Part shown: positions 42,308 through 50,716 of the stretch, in pieces | Layout of the letters: each line of letters begins with the position of its first letter | Position numbering within the stretch: the first letter of the stretch is position 1 | From: MGIIa-K1 sp964577145 | GTDB taxonomy: Archaea > Thermoplasmatota > Poseidoniia > Poseidoniales > Poseidoniaceae | Reading direction: 5' to 3' | NCBI GenBank assembly: GCA_964577145.1 | Contig: CAZNXM010000002.1 | Coordinates: forward strand, 1 to 64,000 | DNA length: 64,000 bases | The notes under the pieces: model-generated | Database searches by the model: none | What the model was told of the DNA's origin: nothing | The model's input: the letters and a program-made list of their open reading frames with translations, nothing else | Program-made: the position numbers and the translations under genes

Positions 42308-44260
42308 ATGTCAGATGAATATAGTGCCCAGAGCATTCAGGTCCTAGAGGGACTTGAAGCGGTACGAAAACGTCCTGGAATGTACTTGGGTGACCCACAC
42401 GACGGGTCTGCATTGCATCACTGCATTTGGGAGGTCGTAGACAATGCTGTCGATGAACACTTGGCCGGCCATAATGACGTAATCGATGTGATTATTCACG
42501 CCGACGGTTCACTTTCTGTTGTCGATTATGGGCGTGGCATCCCGGTTGACATACATGAGGAATATGGTATTTCAGCTGCAGAAGTCATCATGACTAAACT
42601 TCACGCAGGTGGTAAGTTCGACAATAGTTCCTACAAGGTATCTGGCGGTTTACACGGAGTCGGAGTATCTGCGGTAAATGCAGTTTCGGAATCCCTAGAG
42701 ATGACGATCAAGCGTGATGGGATCATCTACACGCAATTATACGAAATCGGAGTCCCACTCTCTCCATTGGCAGAGAGCGGCAAGGCGGGCGATACCGGTA
42801 CTACAATTCGCTTCAAACCAGACTTGTCGGTATTCACAACTATTACCGAATTCGATTTTGAAATGATCAATACCCGTTTGAAGGAAACCGCTTTCCTCAA
42901 TGCTGGTCTGACCATTAATGTCATCGATGAAAGGGGCGAAGAAACACTTTCTACTAAGCATTCATACGATGGCGGAATCAGTGAATTCGTTTCCCAAATC
43001 AACGCAAAGCGAAATCCTCTTCACAGCGAGGTAGTGCACTTTTTTGGCGAGAGAGACATCGAACTGGGTCCAATCACTGTAGAGATTGCCCTACAATGGT
43101 CAGATGCATTTAGCGAATCGATTCAATGCTATACCAACATCATCCGTAATAGAGATGGAGGAACTCATCTTTCTGGATTGAGGGGCGCCTTGACTAGGAC
43201 TCTCAACTCCTATGCACAATCGAGAAAATTACTCAAGAATTTGAATAGCCTTTCGGGAGACGATGTACGCGAAGGACTTGCAGCAATCATTTCGGTCAAA
43301 CACCCAGACCCTTCATTCTCTAGTCAAACCAAGGATAAACTCGTTTCAAATGAGGTCCAAGGAATTGTTGAAAGCGTAGTGAATGAAAAATTGGGAGAGT
43401 ACTTTGAGGAGAACCCTTCGGTCGCAAAAACGATTGTCGATAAGGCAGTACTAGCATCAAAAGCGCGTGAAGCAGCGCGCAAGGCACGTGATTTAACACG
43501 TCGAAAGGGAGTTCTCGAGGGAGGCGGCCTACCTGGGAAACTAGCTGATTGCCAGTCCAGAGATCCATCGGAATGCGAAATTTATGTCGTGGAGGGTGAT
43601 TCTGCAGGCGGTTCGGCAAAGACCGGTAGAGATCGCCGTACGCAAGCGATTTTGCCACTTAGGGGTAAGATCCTCAACGTAGAACGTCAACAGCGCAATA
43701 TGGCTAAGGTATTCCAAAACAATGAGATTCAAACAATGATTAGGGCGTTTGGAGCAGGTGTTGGAAATAACGATGAGGACGAAGGCGCCTTTGACCCTGC
43801 CAAACTACGTTATTCGAAAATCATCATAATGACAGATGCGGATGTAGATGGCGCTCACATTAGGACATTAATTCTGACTTTCCTTTGGAGATTCATGAAG
43901 AAAGCAGTAATGGAAGGCCATGTTTTCATCGCCCAACCTCCGCTGTACCAAGTGTCACGTGGCCGAAAATCACGTTATGCATATTCCGACGAGGAAAGAG
44001 ACCTCTACATGGATGAATTACGCAAAGACAACCCTTCAGCTAAGATTGGAATTCAAAGATACAAAGGTCTTGGAGAGATGAATCCAGACCAATTGTGGTC
44101 TACTACAATGGACCCTGAATTCAGGACACTGCTAAAGGTTACAGTCAATGATGCAGAGGAATCTGATAGATTGTTTGAAATTCTTATGGGCGAAGATGTA
44201 GGTGATCGTAGGGCCTTCATTGAACGCTATGCAAAGGAGGTGACCAACCTTGACGTCTGA
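42308..44260 (+). CDS. gyrB: DNA gyrase subunit B
   Basis: The 650-residue protein starts with the GHKL ATPase region (SIQVLEGLEAVRKRPGMYLG, DNAVDEH, GRGIPVDIHEEYG, GGLHGVGVSAVNA), followed by the transducer domain, then the TOPRIM domain with EGDSAGGSAKTGRDR and MTDADVDGAHIRTL, and the C-terminal RYKGLGEMNPDQLW. It hydrolyses ATP for gyrase supercoiling. It is a bacterial-type gene, as known for several euryarchaeal lineages. Length is that of the short GyrB class. It overlaps gyrA by 11 bases. Confidence 0.97.
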   Translation: MSDEYSAQSIQVLEGLEAVRKRPGMYLGDPHDGSALHHCIWEVVDNAVDEHLAGHNDVIDVIIHADGSLSVVDYGRGIPVDIHEEYGISAAEVIMTKLHAGGKFDNSSYKVSGGLHGVGVSAVNAVSESLEMTIKRDGIIYTQLYEIGVPLSPLAESGKAGDTGTTIRFKPDLSVFTTITEFDFEMINTRLKETAFLNAGLTINVIDERGEETLSTKHSYDGGISEFVSQINAKRNPLHSEVVHFFGERDIELGPITVEIALQWSDAFSESIQCYTNIIRNRDGGTHLSGLRGALTRTLNSYAQSRKLLKNLNSLSGDDVREGLAAIISVKHPDPSFSSQTKDKLVSNEVQGIVESVVNEKLGEYFEENPSVAKTIVDKAVLASKAREAARKARDLTRRKGVLEGGGLPGKLADCQSRDPSECEIYVVEGDSAGGSAKTGRDRRTQAILPLRGKILNVERQQRNMAKVFQNNEIQTMIRAFGAGVGNNDEDEGAFDPAKLRYSKIIIMTDADVDGAHIRTLILTFLWRFMKKAVMEGHVFIAQPPLYQVSRGRKSRYAYSDEERDLYMDELRKDNPSAKIGIQRYKGLGEMNPDQLWSTTMDPEFRTLLKVTVNDAEESDRLFEILMGEDVGDRRAFIERYAKEVTNLDV

Positions 44261-46994
44261 GGAGGAAAATAATATGGAAACAGAAGATGATACTTCAGCA
44301 CCTGGTGGAGAACTACTTCCTCGTCGTCTGAATGAGGAGATGAAAACCAGTTACATCAATTATGCAATGTCGGTTATCATTGGACGTGCTTTACCTGATG
44401 CAAGAGATGGTCTAAAACCGGTTCACCGACGTGTTCTCTATGGTATGCATGAAGCAGGTCATACCCCCGAGAAGAGTTATTCAAAGTCAGCACGTTCTGT
44501 TGGAGAGGTTATGGGTAAATTCCATCCTCACGGAGACCAATCTATCTATGATACAATGGTGCGAATGGCTCAGGAGTTCTCATTGCGATATCCACTTGTA
44601 GACGGACAGGGTAACTTCGGTTCTATCGATGGTGACCCTCCTGCTGCAATGCGATATACAGAGAGTAGACTTGACCGTATTGCCAAGCACATGCTAGAAG
44701 ATATAGACAAGGACACAGTTCTGTTCCAACCCAATTTCGATGACTCGGAAATGGAGCCAACAGTTCTACCTTCACGCTTACCTAATTTACTCTTGAATGG
44801 AAGCGATGGAATTGCGGTTGGGATGGCTACAAAAATACCTCCGCACAATCTCAATGAGGTTGCTGATGCACTTAGGCTCCATGTGGACCGTATCATCGAA
44901 GAGGGTGAAGATTCTGGTGATGCGGACGCATTACCTAATATCGCAATCGATGAATATACACAGAAAATCACAGGACCAGATTTCCCTACTGGAGCTACCG
45001 TTTACGGGATTGATGGAATCTATGACATGTATTCAACTGGACATGGAAGATTCCATATTCGCTCCACATGCGAGGTTCTCGATGATAGCGAGGGTAAGAG
45101 AATTATCATTACCGAAATCCCATACCAGGTCAAGAAAGCAGCAATGCTCGAACATATTGCTGAATTAGTCACCAAGGAGATGGTAAAGGGTATTCGCGAT
45201 ATCAGAGATGAATCTTCGAAGGAAGGGATTCGTGTCGTTATTGAAATAAAGAATAATGCCGACCCCCATGCCGTACTAAATCAGTTATTCAAATCGAGCA
45301 GACTTCAAGAATCATATTCGGCAAACATGATGGGAATTGTTGATGGAAGGCCGGTTCTCCTAACACTGCCAGTAATGCTTCACACTCATGTACGCCATCG
45401 AGAGAGTGTAATCGAACGCAGAACTCAATTCAATCTCGGTAAGGCAGAGGCTAGAGCGCATATCCTCGAAGGATTGGTTAAGGCACAGGATCGTATTGAT
45501 GATGTAATCAAAGTCGGTCGAGCCAGTTCAAGTAGAGAGCAATTTGAGAATGTGCTGAAGGGCGATGAGAATATGTCGGGGATATCTCCGTTCGATTTCA
45601 CAGAACCTCAAGCGAAAGCAATTGCTGAGCGCCGACTTTACCAGTTATCACGTCTCGATGTTAAGAAGGTCCAGGATGAATATGATGACCTAATGGTTGT
45701 CATAACCGACCTCAAGGATATTCTTGGTTCACGTCGCCGCCGTCTCGACATCATGATGGATGAATTATCCGAACTTGTCGAAAGGCATGGTGATGAGCGT
45801 CGAACTCATGTTGACCCAATGCCGTTATCGATGGACCGTGAGGACCTTATCGCAGAACGAGCAATCGTCATCACTCTAACTAATGATAATTACATTCGTC
45901 ACTTGCCAGCCGAAGCATTCCGTATGCAAAATCGCGGTGGGAAGGGCATGAAGGGAGTATCGACCAAGAACGAGGATTTCCCAACGAGTCTGATTACTTG
46001 TTTCTCAAAGGATAGGTTGCTAATTTTCACCAATAGGCCAGCGACAAAAATGGTCAATGATGAGGAGAAACCATACATCGAAGGACGCGTATATGGTCTC
46101 AAGGCTTGGGAAACTCCTCAGGGTTCACGAACCTCAAGAGGTAGCCATATCAGGAATATTCTCGGTCTCAAAGATGATGAAACCGTAGTTTCAATTATCC
46201 CTCTTAAGCGCTCTTTAGCCGACGATTTAGAAAATCAAGAAAAGGAACATTACCTTGCATTTGCTACCCGGAAGGGAGTAATCAAGAAGAGCAAACTTTC
46301 CGAGTATATCAAGATAAATCGAAATGGAAAGAAAGCGATAAACCTTGCAGCGGAAGATGAACTTGTTGCCGTCAGGGTAGGAACCGATAGTCACGATGTG
46401 GTATTGGTCTCCAATAATGGACGAGCTTGCCGTTTCGACCTCGGATCAGTTAGATCTCAAGGACGTGTATCAAGTGGCGTTCGTGGAATCAGGCTCGATG
46501 ATGATTGCATTCTTTCTGGTATGATAATGGCAGAGAAGGATGAATTCAATGATACACATGTTTTGACTTTGACTAAGCAGGGAATGGGTAAGCGTACGAT
46601 ACTAGGTAGCGGCATGATGTTTGATTCTGAAGGAATTGAAGTAGAAGCTGGAACCGAAGGTGCCAAGCGTGATGGTTACCGCCGTGTCAAACGCGGTGGA
46701 AAAGGAGTTAGGACAATGAACTTCAACGATGGAGATGAAATCTCTAGAGTACATCAAGTTCCAAATCTCGAGGACCAGTTATTCTTGCTATCGGGCAAGG
46801 GCGTCGTAATTCGAATCAATGCTGGACAAACCAAGGAAACCGCTGGACGTGTCTCAAAGGGGACACGGTTGATGGAATTACGAGCCAAGGATAAATCTTC
46901 ATTTATTGATGAATTAATCTACAGTGCTCGAATGCCTGCAGAATTAGCAGAACAAATCATGACAGAGAAGTCCTCCTCTTCCGAAGAGGAGTGA
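44250..46994 (+). CDS. gyrA: DNA gyrase subunit A
   Basis: The 914-residue protein has the breakage-reunion domain with GRALPDARDGLKPVHRRVL, GKFHPHGDQSIYDTMVRMAQ and the catalytic tyrosine in AAMRYTESRL, then a coiled coil and six beta-pinwheel blades. The first blade has QNRGGKGMKG, a close form of the GyrA box QRRGGKG, which argues for gyrase rather than topoisomerase IV. The start is TTG, six bases after AGGAGGTG located inside gyrB. The C-terminus is a short serine- and glutamate-rich tail. Confidence 0.97.
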   Translation: MTSEEENNMETEDDTSAPGGELLPRRLNEEMKTSYINYAMSVIIGRALPDARDGLKPVHRRVLYGMHEAGHTPEKSYSKSARSVGEVMGKFHPHGDQSIYDTMVRMAQEFSLRYPLVDGQGNFGSIDGDPPAAMRYTESRLDRIAKHMLEDIDKDTVLFQPNFDDSEMEPTVLPSRLPNLLLNGSDGIAVGMATKIPPHNLNEVADALRLHVDRIIEEGEDSGDADALPNIAIDEYTQKITGPDFPTGATVYGIDGIYDMYSTGHGRFHIRSTCEVLDDSEGKRIIITEIPYQVKKAAMLEHIAELVTKEMVKGIRDIRDESSKEGIRVVIEIKNNADPHAVLNQLFKSSRLQESYSANMMGIVDGRPVLLTLPVMLHTHVRHRESVIERRTQFNLGKAEARAHILEGLVKAQDRIDDVIKVGRASSSREQFENVLKGDENMSGISPFDFTEPQAKAIAERRLYQLSRLDVKKVQDEYDDLMVVITDLKDILGSRRRRLDIMMDELSELVERHGDERRTHVDPMPLSMDREDLIAERAIVITLTNDNYIRHLPAEAFRMQNRGGKGMKGVSTKNEDFPTSLITCFSKDRLLIFTNRPATKMVNDEEKPYIEGRVYGLKAWETPQGSRTSRGSHIRNILGLKDDETVVSIIPLKRSLADDLENQEKEHYLAFATRKGVIKKSKLSEYIKINRNGKKAINLAAEDELVAVRVGTDSHDVVLVSNNGRACRFDLGSVRSQGRVSSGVRGIRLDDDCILSGMIMAEKDEFNDTHVLTLTKQGMGKRTILGSGMMFDSEGIEVEAGTEGAKRDGYRRVKRGGKGVRTMNFNDGDEISRVHQVPNLEDQLFLLSGKGVVIRINAGQTKETAGRVSKGTRLMELRAKDKSSFIDELIYSARMPAELAEQIMTEKSSSSEEE

Positions 46995-47078
46995 ATTTCA
47001 GCCAAGGGTTCAAACGCTGTAGGCTCATCTGGACAAACGGGGAGCGTGTTTTCGCGCTTTCCAGTCTGGTGATTCAGA

Positions 47079-48338
47079 ATGGATGAACGGAGTCTAATAC
47101 ACGATTGGAATCTGGTTGATTATGAGTATACACGTGATGCCAATAATCATCCACATGGCGTTTGGTTTGATGATGAGACCTTGAGAGATGGACTCCAGAG
47201 CCCAAGCGCTTTGAATCCAAGTATCGAGCAGAAGATTGAACTTCTATCCTATATGGAAAGACTCGGAATCCAAAAGGTCGATTTAGGTCTTCCAGGTGCT
47301 GGTCCCTTTCATCGTTCACATATCGATGCAATGGTTTCTCACATTATAGAAAATGACTACCAAATAAGACCCGGTGCTGCGGTTCGTACTCTGATGGGAG
47401 ATATTGAACCACTTGTGGAAATGCAAGAAAAACACGGTGTTCCTATTCAGGCAAGCGCATTCCTTGGAACTTCACCAATTCGGCAATTTACCGAAGGATG
47501 GACTATGGAAAAACTAGTTTCAACTATGGAAAAAGCAGTTTCCTATGCGGTTGAAAATGATGTTCCTGTAATGTTCGTCACCGAAGATACAACACGTTCG
47601 AAACCCGAAGATGTGAAACTGATCTATCAAAGAGCAATGGACCTAGGTGTTCGCCGGCTATGCGTTTGCGATACTTGTGGCCATGTAACGCCAAATGGCG
47701 TTAAGCAATTGTTGTCCTTTGTTGATGAGGAAGTCATCAAAGACGGCGGATATCAACGCAGAGATATCGAAGTAAATTGGCATGGACACCAAGACCGTGG
47801 ATTAGGAGTTGCAAATAATATCGCTGCAGTAGAGGCTGGAGCTGATGTGCTTCACGGTACAGCATTAGGCGTAGGAGAGCGCGCTGGAAATGCGCCACTC
47901 GACCAAACTCTAGTCAACCTCTCACTGATGGGCGTCATTGAAAACGACCTAACTCTCCTCAATGAATACGTTCACAAAGCGAATGAATACATCAAAGTCC
48001 CTCTACCTCGAAACTACCCCGTTTTCGGTGAAGATGCATTTGAGACTGGTACTGGGGTGCATGCAAGTGCGGTAATCAAGGCTATGCGAAAAGGTGACCA
48101 TTGGCTTGCTGACAGGGTCTATTCAGGAGTACCTGCAGCTGATTTTGGTTTGCAGCAAGTGATTAGAGTCGGACATATGTCCGGTCGCTCCAATATACAT
48201 TGGTGGTTGGAACAGAATGGAATAGAGGCTACGGATGAACTTGTAGCTCATCTCTTTGAGGTGGCAAAAAGCCAGCCAAGAAATATGGAAGACTTTGAGA
48301 TTGAGCAAGCGATTGCAGAATTCAACGAAAGTGCTTGA
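47079..48338 (+). CDS. 2-isopropylmalate synthase / homocitrate synthase family enzyme
   Basis: The 419-residue TIM-barrel protein has WFDDETLRDGLQSPSA, the metal-binding NWHGHQDRGLGVANNIAAVE and GVGERAGNAPLDQT, all hallmarks of the DRE-TIM acyltransferases that condense acetyl-CoA with a 2-oxo acid. It lacks the C-terminal allosteric LeuA domain of feedback-controlled isopropylmalate synthases. The substrate may be 2-oxoisovalerate, pyruvate or 2-oxoglutarate. The start at 47079 has no clear ribosome binding site and an 84-base spacer from gyrA. leuB, leuC and leuD are not in the window. Confidence 0.85.
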   Translation: MDERSLIHDWNLVDYEYTRDANNHPHGVWFDDETLRDGLQSPSALNPSIEQKIELLSYMERLGIQKVDLGLPGAGPFHRSHIDAMVSHIIENDYQIRPGAAVRTLMGDIEPLVEMQEKHGVPIQASAFLGTSPIRQFTEGWTMEKLVSTMEKAVSYAVENDVPVMFVTEDTTRSKPEDVKLIYQRAMDLGVRRLCVCDTCGHVTPNGVKQLLSFVDEEVIKDGGYQRRDIEVNWHGHQDRGLGVANNIAAVEAGADVLHGTALGVGERAGNAPLDQTLVNLSLMGVIENDLTLLNEYVHKANEYIKVPLPRNYPVFGEDAFETGTGVHASAVIKAMRKGDHWLADRVYSGVPAADFGLQQVIRVGHMSGRSNIHWWLEQNGIEATDELVAHLFEVAKSQPRNMEDFEIEQAIAEFNESA

Positions 48339-49640
48339 TCAAGAATCTTCTTGCTCGGTTTCCTCGGCATTAACTTCACGCCATTCAGCGTCCACAGAGC
48401 CGCCTGACCATTCACCCTCAACGTCGATTTCAACCATTTCTTCATCGTCCTCTTCACGCCAAATTGGCTCTCCTTGGCTTCCATTTACGATTAGTCGGCC
48501 TAGGTCATCCAATTGTGTTCTAAGCAACTCCATATGTTTGGATATTGGTAGGAAGTGACCTACAGGCATACCCGCATTAACGAATGGATTTGTCGCTGTA
48601 CAAATCATCAAACCATCTTCAGGTGCAACGATATCTACGCTGAGTCCCGGAGTACCAGGGTCTGAAATCGTGGCAACGACATCACCACGTGCGACTACGC
48701 TTCCGGGGGCTACGAACATATCGAGCAATCCACCTTCGCCCGCCCTCAACCATGTGGAGCCGCCAGCATTCAATCGGAAGCGAGGTCTTACCGGATTACC
48801 GGAGATTACTTTCAGGGCCTTCAGAACATTCAAACAACCGTGAACTGCAACCTTTACTGCAGATTGGTCGAGCCAATTAGCCCCTCCACCCTCATAGGTA
48901 ATCGAAGCGATATCCATTTTGTTTGCTATTCTTCTCATACTACCTTTTGGGGGCCGACTGTCGAGAATCAATTCGATTCCGAAAGCCTTTGCGAGAAGAT
49001 TTGATGCAGGATGCGATAGGTCTCCTCGAACTTGAGGCATATTTGAGCGACCTTGTGCAGCACTATGTAAATCGATAATCACATCTGAACCATCGATAAG
49101 ATTCCTTGTGACGGTATCTGCTACTCTAGAAGTAGTCGTTCCTTTTGGTTTGCCTGGGAAGTTTCTATTGAGGTCTCGACCATCAGGGAAATAACGAGAT
49201 TTCATTCTATAACCCGGGAGATTGAGGACTGGTACGATACGTACAGTCCCTGCCATGGTCGAAGGGTCTAATGAACCATCAGGTCCAGTAAATGTCTGTG
49301 AAAGAAGGTTGGTACAAGCACTAGGCCCAGTTAGTTCATCACCATGTGTTCCACCGATAATGGTGACCACTGGCCCGGGGCGGACTCCATGAAATACCGT
49401 AATGGGGATGGGCCATCTATCGCCAAGATCCACATCGAGAAGAGGCATCATGATAGTTCTCATTTCACCTGGTTTTACGCGTTTGCGGAAAAATCTGATT
49501 TCCTTCCACTCCATCCCTCTATCCCAATCAGGTCTACCACCCGATTCGTGCTCCTCCAATGCCTTTTTGATGGCCAAACGACGTGGTTTGGGAAGCTCAT
49601 GAGCAACCCTAACTCGTCTCTTCTTTCCGGCCATGTACAT
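48339..49640 (-). CDS. Succinylglutamate desuccinylase / aspartoacylase (AstE/AspA) family protein
   Basis: The 433-residue protein carries the M14-like zinc deacylase core: GGTHGDELTGPSAC, then PVLNLPGYRMKSRYFPDGRD with LNRNFPG, and VIIDLHSAAQG with the third ligand. A lipoyl-like beta-barrel follows near 315-370 (GLLDMFVAPGSVVARGDVVA), as in many archaeal and bacterial members. The family hydrolyses N-acyl amino acids or related amides; the substrate here is unknown. The N-terminus is basic and the C-terminus acidic. The ATG may be at 49640 or 49634. It faces the thioesterase gene divergently. Confidence 0.85.
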   Translation of the reverse strand: MYMAGKKRRVRVAHELPKPRRLAIKKALEEHESGGRPDWDRGMEWKEIRFFRKRVKPGEMRTIMMPLLDVDLGDRWPIPITVFHGVRPGPVVTIIGGTHGDELTGPSACTNLLSQTFTGPDGSLDPSTMAGTVRIVPVLNLPGYRMKSRYFPDGRDLNRNFPGKPKGTTTSRVADTVTRNLIDGSDVIIDLHSAAQGRSNMPQVRGDLSHPASNLLAKAFGIELILDSRPPKGSMRRIANKMDIASITYEGGGANWLDQSAVKVAVHGCLNVLKALKVISGNPVRPRFRLNAGGSTWLRAGEGGLLDMFVAPGSVVARGDVVATISDPGTPGLSVDIVAPEDGLMICTATNPFVNAGMPVGHFLPISKHMELLRTQLDDLGRLIVNGSQGEPIWREEDDEEMVEIDVEGEWSGGSVDAEWREVNAEETEQEDS

Positions 49641-49711
49641 ACCACTAGCATCGAGGACATCAAGATGATGGCCATCGGAATCGAAATCAACCTTCGGCTA
49701 CAGGGCGTGGT

Positions 49712-50176
49712 ATGGAAGATGGTGTTCAGCGAAAATATGCTCCCACTTCGATTTGCTTTGGGTGTGGGCCAGCAAATGAGAAAGGCCTTCAAATCGACTC
49801 ACATCGATGTGATGAAGGCCTCGAACTCAGATTCACACCCTATGAGGAGCATCAGGCCTTTCCTGGAATGATTAATGGCGGAATAATCGGCACATTGCTA
49901 GACTGTCATGGTAATTGGACAGCGGCAATTGCATTGATGGATGAAAATAATCTAGACGAGCCACCGTGTACTGTTACTGCAAAATACACGGTGAAATTGC
50001 GTCGCCCAACACCATTGGGCGAAGAACTCCATATCATTGGCCGGGTTGAGGAGATCTCTGAAGACCGGGCAACAATCTCCCTTACCATGACTGCTGCAGG
50101 AAAAGTATGCGCTACAGGTAGTGGTCTATTCGTAGCGGTAAAGGAAGGACATCCTGCATATCATCGGTGGTCGTAA
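49712..50176 (+). CDS. PaaI-type hotdog-fold thioesterase
   Basis: The 154-residue protein has FGCGPANEKGLQ at the start, and GMINGGIIGTLLDCHGNWTA, the PaaI/acyl-CoA thioesterase segment where the usual catalytic HGG and acidic residue appear as NGG and DCHG. A beta sheet with CTVTAKYTVKLRRPTPLGEEL follows, as in the hotdog fold. It probably hydrolyses acyl-CoA thioesters; the substrate is unknown. The gene is followed directly by the SprT-like gene without spacer. Confidence 0.8.
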   Translation: MEDGVQRKYAPTSICFGCGPANEKGLQIDSHRCDEGLELRFTPYEEHQAFPGMINGGIIGTLLDCHGNWTAAIALMDENNLDEPPCTVTAKYTVKLRRPTPLGEELHIIGRVEEISEDRATISLTMTAAGKVCATGSGLFVAVKEGHPAYHRWS

Positions 50177-50716
50177 ATGGTACGACCCGACAGTGCTCAA
50201 CTCATCGCTCTTGAAGGACTTCGAGATTTTGTAATTGAGGTAATGTCGGCAATGAATGAATGGAGTGAGGAATCACTTACTCAATTAACGAGTCTTGATT
50301 TAGGTGTTCTTAGAAGTAATGCGACACAACGCCACGGTGTTACTAGATGGAAGCGAGGGATCACCGAACCTTCTGGGCCGGAAGATGTCGATGTTATCGA
50401 TATTCATCCAATGTTACTGAATGGTGATTGGATGCCATATGGTGGCTGGGTAATGCATCATGAGTTCATCCATGCCCTTGGACATCTACCTCATGATTCA
50501 GAATTTAGAAGGCTTGAACATCTCTGGCCATCAGCTGAAGCAGGAGAAATGGGCCGCAAGTTCACAGAATACTTGCGCCACCAAAAAGCGAGATATCTTT
50601 GGGTATGTCCCAGTTGCTCGAAGGAGCATCCACGGCAGAAAGCAGGAAAGGGCAAATATCTCTGCAGAGAGTGTAGAAAGCCTTTGATCGATGTGCGCAT
50701 TGAGCCGGCAAAGTGA
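50177..50716 (+). CDS. SprT-like zinc metalloprotease-type protein
   Basis: The 179-residue protein has a HHEFIHALGHLPHDSEF motif (H95, E96, H99 and a nearby third histidine), as in the SprT/Spartan family, and a C-terminal zinc ribbon with CPSC and CREC pairs separated by about 18 residues. Spartan-type proteins degrade DNA-protein crosslinks in eukaryotes; the archaeal role is not known. The ATG at 50177 directly follows the thioesterase TAA. It overlaps the secreted-protein gene downstream by 4 bases (GTGA). Confidence 0.75.
   Translation: MVRPDSAQLIALEGLRDFVIEVMSAMNEWSEESLTQLTSLDLGVLRSNATQRHGVTRWKRGITEPSGPEDVDVIDIHPMLLNGDWMPYGGWVMHHEFIHALGHLPHDSEFRRLEHLWPSAEAGEMGRKFTEYLRHQKARYLWVCPSCSKEHPRQKAGKGKYLCRECRKPLIDVRIEPAK

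Noticed and set aside
46973..46991. Perfect 8-base-pair hairpin CTCCTCTT-CCG-AAGAGGAG at the end of gyrA as a terminator
   Set aside because: It lies inside codons for the Ser/Glu tail, ends right at the stop, and no T tract follows; low-complexity coding explains the symmetry.
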